DNA of 6,244 bases from the NCBI GenBank assembly GCA_018882545.1, contig VERS01000145.1:1-6244 (forward strand), read 5' to 3'. Shown here in pieces: positions 1 through 5,033 of the stretch; positions within the stretch are counted from its first letter, which is position 1; every line of letters begins with the position of its first letter. Source of the DNA: Mycobacterium sp. Its GTDB lineage: Bacteria; Actinomycetota; Actinomycetes; Mycobacteriales; Mycobacteriaceae. The notes below the pieces were generated by a model. It did no database searches, was not told the origin of the DNA, and saw only the letters and a program-made list of their open reading frames with translations. The translations under genes and the position numbers were made by a program.

Positions 1-1377
1 CACTACGCACCGCAGGCCTGGCAGTTGCTGCACAACTACGGTGTGGAGGACAACCCGGGCTTCGGCCTGGTGGTGCACCCTCCGCTGGGCAAGCAACTGA
101 TCGCCCTCGGGGAGGCGGTGTTCGGCTATACCGGGCTGGGCTGGCGACTGAGCGCCGCGGCGGTCGGGGTGATCCTGGCGGTGCTGGTGACGCGCATCGT
201 GCGGCGGATCAGCCGCTCGACGATCGTGGGCGCGATGGCGGGTCTGTTGATCGTGGCCGACGGCGTCAGCTTCGTGGCGTCGCGGACCGCGCTGCTCGAC
301 ATCTTCATGACGGTGTTCGTCGTCGGCGCGTTCGGGGCGCTGATCGTCGACCGCGACGAAGTGCGCGCACGGATGCACAACGCTTTCCTCGACGGCCGCG
401 TCGCCGAAACACCCTGGGGCCCCCGGTTGGGGGTGCGGTGGTGGCGCTTCGGCGCCGGAGTGCTGCTGGGGTTGGCGTTCGCCACGAAGTGGTCCGGGCT
501 CTACTACATCGCCTTCTTCGGGCTTATGACGCTGGCGATGGACGTCGCGGCCCGGTGCGCCTACCGGGTGCCGCGGCCGTGGGCCGGTGTGCTGCGCCGC
601 GACGCCGGGCCGGCGGCCTACGCCCTGGGCCTGATCCCGTTCGGTCTGTATCTGCTGGCGTATCTGCCGTGGTTCGCCTCGGAGACCGCGGTGAACCGCC
701 ACGAGGTGGGCCAGGCGATCGGTGAGCGGCAATGGTGGCAGCCGCCGGATGCCATCCGTTCGCTGTGGCACTACACCTACAAGGCCTATCACTTCCATTC
801 CACCCTGACCAATTCCGAGGGCTACCACCACCCCTGGGAGTCCAAACCCTGGACGTGGCCGATGTCGCTGCGACCGGTGCTCTACGCCATCGACAATCAG
901 GACGTCCCGGGCTGCGGGGCCGCTTCCTGCGTCAAGGCGGTGCTGCTGGTGGGCACACCGGTGATGTGGTTCGTGGCGGTGCCGGTGATCGGGTACGCGC
1001 TGTGGCGGGCGTTCGTGCGGCGGGACTGGCGCTACGCCGTGGTACTAGTCGGCTACGCGGCGGGCTGGCTGCCGTGGATGGCCAATATGGACCGGCAGAT
1101 GTACTTCTTCTACGCGGTGCCGATGGCGCCGTTCCTGATGATGGCGATCGCGCTGATCCTCGGCGACATCGTCTACCAACCCAACCGCAGGCAGGGCGGG
1201 AGCGCCGTGGCTGCGCAGATGAATTCGGCCGAGCGCCGGACTCTGGGCGTGATGGTGGCCAGCATCTATCTGGCGCTGGCGATCACCAACTTCGCCTGGC
1301 TCTTCCCGGTGCTGACCGGAATCCCGGTCTCGCAGACGACCTGGAACATGCAGATGTGGCTACCGAGCTGGCGCTGA
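1..1377 (+). CDS. pmt: Protein O-mannosyltransferase (dolichyl/polyprenyl-phosphate-mannose-protein mannosyltransferase), 5'-truncated
   Basis: This integral membrane enzyme moves mannose from polyprenyl-phosphomannose onto Ser/Thr of proteins being exported through Sec (GT39 family; Rv1002c in M. tuberculosis). The frame is open from base 1, reading HYAPQAWQLL, so the gene enters from outside the window; 458 residues are visible, against about 520 for the full family member as I recall it. Visible signatures are HPPLGKQLIALGE (about residues 36-48), ATKWSGLYY and YHHPWESKPWTWPMSLRP (about residues 274-291). About nine hydrophobic membrane segments can be seen. The last four, after residue 310, form the C-terminal four-helix PMT_4TMC region, and the protein ends LPSWR as in the M. 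tuberculosis protein. The catalytic Asp-Glu pair of the first outer loop should lie just before HYAP and is therefore not visible. The TGA stop at 1375-1377 lies in the first copy of a 21-bp tandem repeat. Identity is secure; the 5' end is unknown. Confidence 0.95.
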   Translation, partial: HYAPQAWQLLHNYGVEDNPGFGLVVHPPLGKQLIALGEAVFGYTGLGWRLSAAAVGVILAVLVTRIVRRISRSTIVGAMAGLLIVADGVSFVASRTALLDIFMTVFVVGAFGALIVDRDEVRARMHNAFLDGRVAETPWGPRLGVRWWRFGAGVLLGLAFATKWSGLYYIAFFGLMTLAMDVAARCAYRVPRPWAGVLRRDAGPAAYALGLIPFGLYLLAYLPWFASETAVNRHEVGQAIGERQWWQPPDAIRSLWHYTYKAYHFHSTLTNSEGYHHPWESKPWTWPMSLRPVLYAIDNQDVPGCGAASCVKAVLLVGTPVMWFVAVPVIGYALWRAFVRRDWRYAVVLVGYAAGWLPWMANMDRQMYFFYAVPMAPFLMMAIALILGDIVYQPNRRQGGSAVAAQMNSAERRTLGVMVASIYLALAITNFAWLFPVLTGIPVSQTTWNMQMWLPSWR

Positions 1378-1417
1378 ACTAGGCACCGGCGACGCTGAAC
1401 TAGGCACCGGCGACGCT
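1372..1417. repeat. Exact 21-bp tandem duplication over the pmt stop codon
   Basis: Two identical 21-base units, CGCTGAACTAGGCACCGGCGA, occupy 1372-1392 and 1393-1413, written here as CGCTGAACTAGG followed by CACCGGCGA. Four further bases (CGCT, 1414-1417) start a third copy before the match breaks. The first unit contains the last sense codon (CGC, Arg) and the TGA stop of pmt. Because 21 is a multiple of three, a second TGA follows in frame at 1396-1398. Slipped replication is the simplest origin, and gain or loss of a unit would not alter the mannosyltransferase. Confidence 0.9.
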
Positions 1418-1420
1418 ATT

Positions 1421-1437
1421 CCGGCAACCCCTGTCGG
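1421..1437 (+). terminator. Weak hairpin downstream of pmt, possible terminator
   Basis: CCGGCA (1421-1426) can pair with TGTCGG (1432-1437) with one G-U pair, leaving a five-base loop. There is no T-run after it. It lies 44 bases past the pmt stop and before the promoter of the next gene. Mycobacterial terminators often lack a U tract, so a role in ending pmt transcription is possible, but the stem is short and the call is tentative. Confidence 0.25.
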
Positions 1438-1489
1438 ATATCAGCCTGCAGCCTAACAAGCCGAGATGCCGTCACCCTTGCGACAGGGC

Positions 1490-1501
1490 TACGATACGCC
1501 G
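1490..1501 (+). promoter_or_regulatory. -10 element of a leaderless promoter for the small HTH gene
   Basis: TACGAT (1490-1495) fits the mycobacterial TANNNT -10 consensus and is followed by six bases and then GTG at 1502. Transcription would therefore start on or next to the start codon. No convincing -35 lies 16-18 bases upstream. A short inverted repeat, CCCT-N6-AGGG (1475-1488), sits immediately upstream of the hexamer. Confidence 0.6.
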
Positions 1502-1840
1502 GTGAAGGCCACCCAGTCCGGTTCGGTCGATCTGGCCGAAGTGCTCTCGATGTTGACCGCACGCCGGGTCCGCATCGGCGAGATCATCGCCGCGCTGAAA
1601 GTGGGCCGGTCCACCTACTACGAGCAGCGCGACGAGGGCCGCCTGGTCAGCGCGGACAATCTGCTGCGGTTGGCCGCGGAAATGGATCTCAATCCGGTGG
1701 AACTGCTGCTGCGATGCGGCCTGATCAGCCGCCAGGCGGTGGCCGACTGCGCGGGGACGATGGACGGGCCGGGTACCGAAGACCGCTCCGCTCCGCGGTC
1801 TCGTCGGTTCCAGCGCAGACTCGACGCCCCGCCGCTGTAG
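1502..1840 (+). CDS. Small helix-turn-helix DNA-binding protein, phage-repressor-like
   Basis: This 112-residue protein is a probable sequence-specific transcription regulator. Residues 24-47 (from IGEIIAALKVGRSTYYEQR on) read as a helix-turn-helix, with RSTYYEQRDEGRL as the likely recognition helix and its exit. SADNLLRLAAEMDLNPVELL (50-69) follows, the pattern of Cro/CI-type (XRE-like) domains in which a residue on a following helix precedes the sequence 'L-N-P-V-E-L-L'. There is no sensor or enzymatic domain. The tail from about 85 on is Pro/Ser/Arg-rich and ends with a basic patch (RSRRFQRR). The style resembles small HTH and immunity-repressor proteins carried by mycobacteriophages, an impression from memory only. 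The GTG at 1502 is chosen because a -10 hexamer ends six bases before it; an ATG at 1466 would add 12 residues but has no good ribosome site and would put the promoter inside the gene. It faces arcA tail to tail. Target and regulon are unknown. Confidence 0.8.
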   Translation: MKATQSGSVDLAEVLSMLTARRVRIGEIIAALKVGRSTYYEQRDEGRLVSADNLLRLAAEMDLNPVELLLRCGLISRQAVADCAGTMDGPGTEDRSAPRSRRFQRRLDAPPL

Positions 1841-1851
1841 GGCCGCGGCGG
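1829..1851. terminator. GC-rich hairpin in the HTH/arcA convergent gap, possible bidirectional terminator
   Basis: CCGCCGC (1829-1835) pairs perfectly with GCGGCGG (1845-1851) around a nine-base loop that contains the TAG stop of the HTH gene. It begins inside the last codons of that gene and lies 46 bases beyond the arcA stop, so it could serve transcripts from either side. There is no T-run on either strand. The call rests on position and stem strength only. Confidence 0.35.
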
Positions 1852-1854
1852 CCC

Positions 1855-1880
1855 GGGTGGGCATCGGGGGACCAGCCGGG
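1855..1880 (+). other. G-quadruplex motif in the HTH/arcA convergent gap
   Basis: On the + strand, four G-runs occur at 1855-1857, 1859-1861, 1866-1870 and 1878-1880, separated by loops of 1, 4 and 7 bases. This meets the standard G3+N1-7 rule. It lies between the two stop codons and would be in the 3' untranslated part of the HTH transcript. High-GC DNA produces such motifs by chance, so function is unproven. Confidence 0.5.
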
Positions 1881-1896
1881 CCCCGCCGGTTAACAC

Positions 1897-3117
1897 TCAC
1901 CCGGTGTCTGAGAGCGGTTGCCGCGAGGCCGGACAGGACAAACACCTCGGCCCGCCCCGGCCGAAAACCAACTCCGACGCCGCGATCGGCAGCACCTCGA
2001 TGCCGGCGTCGGCCAGTCGGGCGTTGGTCGCGGTGTTGCGTTCGTAGGCCACCACCAGGCCCGGCGCCAGCGCCAACGTGTTGTTGCCGTCGTCCCACTG
2101 CTCACGCTCTGCGATAACCGGGTCCATACCGGTGTCGATCACCCGCAACCGCTGGATGCTCATTGCCGCGGCCGCGGCGTCGACAAACGGTTGCTCGTCG
2201 CCGATCCGGACCCCACTCGGCGACCGGGTGATGGTGAATGCCGACAGGGTGTGCCGCACCGCCGGATACATCACCACCGCATCGACATCGACCATGGTGC
2301 ACACCGTGTCCAGGTGCATGGTCGCGCGCTGCTGGGAGATGGGCACGGCGAGCACGGTATGCGCCAGATCGTCGCCGAACAGGCTGCGCGCCAACGCCTC
2401 CACCCCGGCAGCGGTGGTGCGCTCCCCTACCCCGACGGCCACCACCCCACGCTCCAACAGCAGCACGTCACCACCCTCGACCGGCGCAGTGTGCGACTCG
2501 TAGGCCCGCCGGATCCCCAGGAAACGGGGATGGTGGGCATAGATCAGGTCGGTCAGCGAGGTCTCCCGCACTCGGGCGGGCAAAGCCAGCGACGTGATCG
2601 CGAACCGGTCACCGATCCAGAACGACGAATCGCGGGTGAACATCAGGTTGGGTAACGGGTCGACGACGAAGTCGCCACCCTGATGCATCCGTCGCACCAG
2701 AGAGTTGTCCCCGCCGGCACCGGAGGGCAATTCGGCGAAGGTCATTCCGGCCGTCAGCACATGGGCCAGATCAGCCGGCTGAAGACCGCGAAGGTATGCC
2801 GAAAGTTCCTGGGCCAGAAGCGGTCCCAGCCGACGAGCGTCAACAGCCGCGGCGATTCCCTGTATGCGGGCCGCACCGCTGACCAGGGCCTCGGTAAGCA
2901 AATCGGCCAACAGCAGCACCTCGATCCCGCGGGAGCGCAGCAGCGAAGCGAACGCGTCATGCTCCTGTTGGGCCCGGGCGACCCAGGGCAGGCCGTCGAA
3001 GAGCAGGTCGTCGTTGTTGCGGGGAGTGAGCCTCTCCAACTCCGCGCCGGGCCGGTGCAGGATGACGGTGTGCAGGGTCCCGACTTCGGAGTCCACACCA
3101 AGGCCGGTCTCGCGCAC
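1897..3117 (-). CDS. arcA: Arginine deiminase
   Basis: This cytosolic enzyme hydrolyses L-arginine to L-citrulline and ammonia (guanidine-modifying family; Rv1001 in M. tuberculosis). Using the start at 3117 it has 406 residues, matching the roughly 400-residue family length. Visible active-site motifs are NLMFTRDSS (157-165; Asp163), EGGD (214-217), MHLDTV (267-272; His268 and Asp270), DDGNN (342-346) and [10 protein letters not shown] (387-396) with the nucleophilic Cys392 near the C-terminus. All expected catalytic residues are present. The open frame continues to a GTG at 3189, but that would overlap the start of the divergent dioxygenase gene. A TACGGT hexamer ends seven bases before the GTG at 3117, which supports that start; a later GTG at 3096 (399 residues) is an alternative. 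No ornithine transcarbamylase, carbamate kinase or arginine-ornithine antiporter gene is in the window, so it stands apart from a classical arc operon. Confidence 0.95.
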   Translation of the reverse strand: MRETGLGVDSEVGTLHTVILHRPGAELERLTPRNNDDLLFDGLPWVARAQQEHDAFASLLRSRGIEVLLLADLLTEALVSGAARIQGIAAAVDARRLGPLLAQELSAYLRGLQPADLAHVLTAGMTFAELPSGAGGDNSLVRRMHQGGDFVVDPLPNLMFTRDSSFWIGDRFAITSLALPARVRETSLTDLIYAHHPRFLGIRRAYESHTAPVEGGDVLLLERGVVAVGVGERTTAAGVEALARSLFGDDLAHTVLAVPISQQRATMHLDTVCTMVDVDAVVMYPAVRHTLSAFTITRSPSGVRIGDEQPFVDAAAAAMSIQRLRVIDTGMDPVIAEREQWDDGNNTLALAPGLVVAYERNTATNARLADAGIEVLPIAASELVFGRGGPRCLSCPASRQPLSDTG

Positions 3118-3130
3118 GTCCTCAACCGTA
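3118..3130 (-). promoter_or_regulatory. -10 element of a leaderless arcA promoter
   Basis: Read on the minus strand, TACGGT (3130 down to 3125) is followed by TGAGGAC and then GTG at 3117. Upstream, TCTGAC (3153-3148) lies 17 bases away and resembles a degraded TTGACA -35. The start codon would be at or near the 5' end of the mRNA. Confidence 0.55.
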
Positions 3131-3169
3131 ACGCCCGGTGCGGGATGGTCAGATCGAACAGGTGTGCGA

Positions 3170-3181
3170 TATCCTGGCGTG
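3170..3181 (+). promoter_or_regulatory. -10 element of a leaderless promoter for the AlkB-like gene
   Basis: TATCCT (3170-3175) fits TANNNT and is followed by GGCGTG and then GTG at 3182, again a six-base spacing. An adjacent in-frame GTG at 3179 is only three bases from the hexamer and is less likely. The -35 zone, near 3147-3152, falls on the same bases as that of the divergent arcA promoter. Confidence 0.55.
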
Positions 3182-3790
3182 GTGTCCACGACGGTTCAGG
3201 GCTCGCTGTTCGACCACTGCGAGCGCCGCGACCTCGGGGCCGGCGCGTGGATCGAGATCCGGTCAGGCTGGGTGGACGACGGAACCTTGAACGCCGATTC
3301 GCTGTTCGCCGACCTGCTCGAGGCGGTGCCGTGGCACGCCGAGCGCCGCCGGATGTACGACCGGGTGCTCGACGTCCCGCGCCTGATGAGTTTCTGCGAC
3401 CTGGCCGCCGAACCAGCACCCCATCCCGCGGTCGCCCGGTTACGTCGCAGGCTCAACGACATCTACGCCGGCGAACTCGGCGAGCCGTTCACCACCGCCG
3501 GTTTCTGCCTCTACCGCGACGGCACCGACAGCGTGGCCTGGCACGGTGACACCGCCGGACGCGGTGGCACCGTGGACACCATGGTGGCCGTGGTCAGCCT
3601 AGGCGCCACCCGGATGTTCGCGATGCGGCCTCGCGGTGGTGGAGCCTCGCTGCGGCTACCGCAGGCGCACGGCGATCTGCTGGTCATGGGCGGATCCTGC
3701 CAGCGCACCTGGGAGCACGCGGTGCCCAAAACCAGCGCGGCGGCCGGTCCGCGGATCAGTGTGCAGTTCCGCCCACGCGGCGTGCGCTGA
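3182..3790 (+). CDS. AlkB-like Fe(II)/2-oxoglutarate-dependent dioxygenase
   Basis: This is a member of the AlkB superfamily (Rv1000c type), whose proteins oxidise N-alkyl groups on nucleic acids, releasing the carbon as aldehyde. With the GTG at 3182 it has 202 residues, typical for a single jelly-roll domain and close to the roughly 205 I recall for the M. tuberculosis protein. Iron ligands are visible as WHGD (His121, Asp123) and EHAVPK (His179). The 2-oxoglutarate-binding arginines appear as [12 protein letters not shown] (Arg191 and Arg197, the R-x5-R pattern). [13 protein letters not shown] is the characteristic stretch before the iron site. The position that is Asn in the Asn-x-Tyr motif of E. 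coli AlkB appears to be Cys109 here (Cys-Leu-Tyr). The frame stays open back to 2864, but that part overlaps arcA on the other strand; the promoter and family length support the short form. It is divergent from arcA and convergent with the lipoprotein gene. Actual substrate, DNA or RNA, cannot be told. Confidence 0.9.
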   Translation: MSTTVQGSLFDHCERRDLGAGAWIEIRSGWVDDGTLNADSLFADLLEAVPWHAERRRMYDRVLDVPRLMSFCDLAAEPAPHPAVARLRRRLNDIYAGELGEPFTTAGFCLYRDGTDSVAWHGDTAGRGGTVDTMVAVVSLGATRMFAMRPRGGGASLRLPQAHGDLLVMGGSCQRTWEHAVPKTSAAAGPRISVQFRPRGVR

Positions 3791-3793
3791 GCT

Positions 3794-3811
3794 GGGCTGG
3801 GGTGGGTTGGG
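3794..3811 (+). other. Tight G-quadruplex motif just after the AlkB-like gene
   Basis: GGGCTGGGGTGGGTTGGG has four G-runs with loops of only 2, 1 and 2 bases, a geometry expected to fold stably as DNA or RNA. It starts three bases after the TGA of the dioxygenase gene and fills half of the 34-base convergent gap. A short stem, CAGCT (3814-3818) with AGCTG (3827-3831), follows and reaches over the stop codon of the opposing lipoprotein gene. A role at the transcript end is possible. Confidence 0.7.
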
Positions 3812-3824
3812 ATCAGCTGAAAGG

Positions 3825-4493
3825 CTAGCTGCGGATGGCGTTGACACCGGCGATCAGCAGATCCCGGGCCCGCTGGGTGTTCACCGGCGAAGTCGGCTTA
3901 TTCGGCAGCACAAGCGGATTGGCGGCGACGATCACCTGGTAGTTGCCGAAGTGCGCCGAGTAGTTGAACACCTCCCCGGTGCGCGCCTGACCGTCGACCG
4001 CCAGGGTCTGCACCACCCGGTGCACCCCGATGGTGGTGGCGCCTTCGATCCTGGGCACCTCGACGGCGGCTACGGTCCCGCGCACCGCGCCGCCACCGAA
4101 AGCGACCGTGCGGCACTCGGCTTCCGGCTCGACGACCGGCACCGGTTCATTGGTCTGGACCGCGATGACGATGAAGCGGTTGCCCTCGCCCTCGGCCGAC
4201 ACCGCAGCCATATTGCCCTCCGTGCCGGCCGGTACCAGTTGCCCGGTGGCGAACTTGGCGCACGAGGCCGGCTCGAACTTCAGCCCGTCCGGCAGTTTCT
4301 GGCCGGTGAGGAGTTTGGGGTCGATCCCGGTCGGGGGGACCTCGGTGACCGTGAACGGCGCCCCGAAGCTGGACCTCACCTCGGCGATCCGGGCGATGTC
4401 GGCGGTCGGGCCCGACCCGGCGCCGCACCCGGCGACCGAGACGGCGCAGCCCAGCAGGATCACCGGCTTCCGAATCAGCGTCTGAGTCAGCAT
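3825..4493 (-). CDS. Secreted lipoprotein, Rv0999-type, function unknown
   Basis: With the ATG at 4493 the protein has 222 residues and a classic lipoprotein signal: charged start (MLTQTLIRK), hydrophobic core (PVILLGCAVSV) and a VAGC lipobox with acylated Cys23. It should therefore be anchored on the outer face of the plasma membrane. The mature part begins with a Gly/Ser linker. Two cysteines, Cys78 (PASCAKF) and Cys127 (EAECRTV), could form a disulfide. The rest looks like an alternating beta-rich fold with no catalytic motif that I recognise. Position and sequence style match the Rv0999 orthologue group; I associate this group with a mycobacterial domain of unknown function (perhaps DUF5642), without certainty. 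The open frame extends to a GTG at 4523, but a TACATT hexamer ends seven bases before the ATG, and only the shorter form has a normal signal peptide. It follows tspO on the same strand with a 43-base gap holding its own promoter. Confidence 0.8.
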   Translation of the reverse strand: MLTQTLIRKPVILLGCAVSVAGCGAGSGPTADIARIAEVRSSFGAPFTVTEVPPTGIDPKLLTGQKLPDGLKFEPASCAKFATGQLVPAGTEGNMAAVSAEGEGNRFIVIAVQTNEPVPVVEPEAECRTVAFGGGAVRGTVAAVEVPRIEGATTIGVHRVVQTLAVDGQARTGEVFNYSAHFGNYQVIVAANPLVLPNKPTSPVNTQRARDLLIAGVNAIRS

Positions 4494-4506
4494 CGGCGTC
4501 AATGTA
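4494..4506 (-). promoter_or_regulatory. -10 element of a leaderless promoter for the lipoprotein gene
   Basis: On the minus strand TACATT (4506 down to 4501) is followed by GACGCCG and then ATG at 4493. The sequence CGGCGGGTACATTGAC matches the tspO promoter apart from one extra G. No clear -35 is seen. Confidence 0.6.
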
Positions 4507-4536
4507 CCCGCCGCCGAAACCACCGAGTGGGCACGC

Positions 4537-5013
4537 TCAGCGGTTGAGCCGCCAGATGTCGGTGGACATCACCGTCGCGAAACCGCACCACAGCGGGTAG
4601 GGCGCCAACGCCGCACCCAGTTTGAGGTCGGCGTCGGCGGCGCGCCGGGCCAGGTCCGCGCTGCTTAGGGCCAACGCGCCGGCGGCCAGCGCCGCCGGGC
4701 CCAGCCTGCGCTGGCCGAAGAACACCCAACTCCAGCCGGCGTTGAGCACCAGATTGGCGCCCAGTGCGGCGATGTAGCCGCGGGCCTTGGCGTGCTCACC
4801 GTCGGCGCGGAAGCGTTCGATGGCCGCAGCCGAGGTCGCGGCGATGTCGGCGTAGAGGGCCGTCCAGGCGATCGGGAACACCGCATTGGGCGGCACATAT
4901 CCGGGCTTGCGGACGGTGGTGTACCAGCCTTGGACCCCCTGCCGGCTGGCCATGCCGCCGACGACGGCCGCCGCGGCGGTGGCTAGTCCGGTCCCGATCA
5001 GTGCTGTGCGCAT
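4537..5013 (-). CDS. tspO: TspO/MBR family membrane protein (translocator protein)
   Basis: This is a five-helix membrane protein of the TspO/peripheral benzodiazepine receptor family; bacterial members bind porphyrins and are linked to tetrapyrrole handling and stress signalling. With the ATG at 5013 it has 158 residues, the standard family length. Membrane segments are at about 3-22, 42-64, 77-99, 104-124 and 131-152. Family signatures are WYTTVRKPGYVPPNAVFPIAW (30-50; only key residues Trp30, Lys36-Pro37, Pro41-Pro42 and Trp50 matter), NLVLNAGWSWVFF (87-99) and APYPLWCGFATVMSTDIWRLN (137-157; Trp142, Trp154, Asn157). All signature positions are intact. The open frame runs back to 5169 but that part is Arg/His-rich, lacks TspO features and overlaps pat. 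TACATT ends six bases before the ATG. It lies 20 bases after the pat stop and before the lipoprotein gene. In M. tuberculosis the flanking genes carry consecutive numbers (Rv0998, Rv0999), so tspO seems to be an extra gene here. Confidence 0.93.
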   Translation of the reverse strand: MRTALIGTGLATAAAAVVGGMASRQGVQGWYTTVRKPGYVPPNAVFPIAWTALYADIAATSAAAIERFRADGEHAKARGYIAALGANLVLNAGWSWVFFGQRRLGPAALAAGALALSSADLARRAADADLKLGAALAPYPLWCGFATVMSTDIWRLNR

Positions 5014-5025
5014 CCGGTCAATGTA
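5014..5025 (-). promoter_or_regulatory. -10 element of a leaderless tspO promoter
   Basis: On the minus strand TACATT (5025 down to 5020) is followed by GACCGG and then ATG at 5013. The promoter fills the 20-base gap after pat, so tspO can be transcribed independently of pat, although read-through from pat is also possible since no terminator is visible between them. Confidence 0.6.
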
Positions 5026-5033
5026 CCGCCGAC

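Noticed and set aside
1466..1501. ATG at 1466 as the HTH start
   Set aside because: No ribosome-binding sequence precedes it, and the TACGAT hexamer that fits a leaderless GTG at 1502 would fall inside the gene.
1502..1840. HTH protein as the antitoxin of a toxin-antitoxin pair
   Set aside because: No small partner gene is next to it on the same strand; its neighbours are pmt upstream and arcA, convergent, downstream.
1472..2098. Long minus-strand open frame of 208 codons over the HTH gene and arcA 3' end
   Set aside because: It overlaps two well-supported genes, is Arg/Gly/Ala-rich without domain signal, and is the kind of shadow frame expected at this GC content.
2864..3181. Longer AlkB-like protein beginning at 2864
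   Set aside because: The added 106 residues lie antisense to arcA, are Ser/Arg-rich, and exceed the family length; a promoter supports GTG 3182.
3118..3189. Longer ArcA beginning at GTG 3189
   Set aside because: The extra 24 residues have no family counterpart, overlap the start of the divergent AlkB-like gene, and would place the arcA -10 hexamer inside the coding sequence.
2683..3549. 288-codon plus-strand frame across arcA and the AlkB-like gene
   Set aside because: It lies antisense to arcA and out of frame with the dioxygenase; its composition shows no recognisable family.
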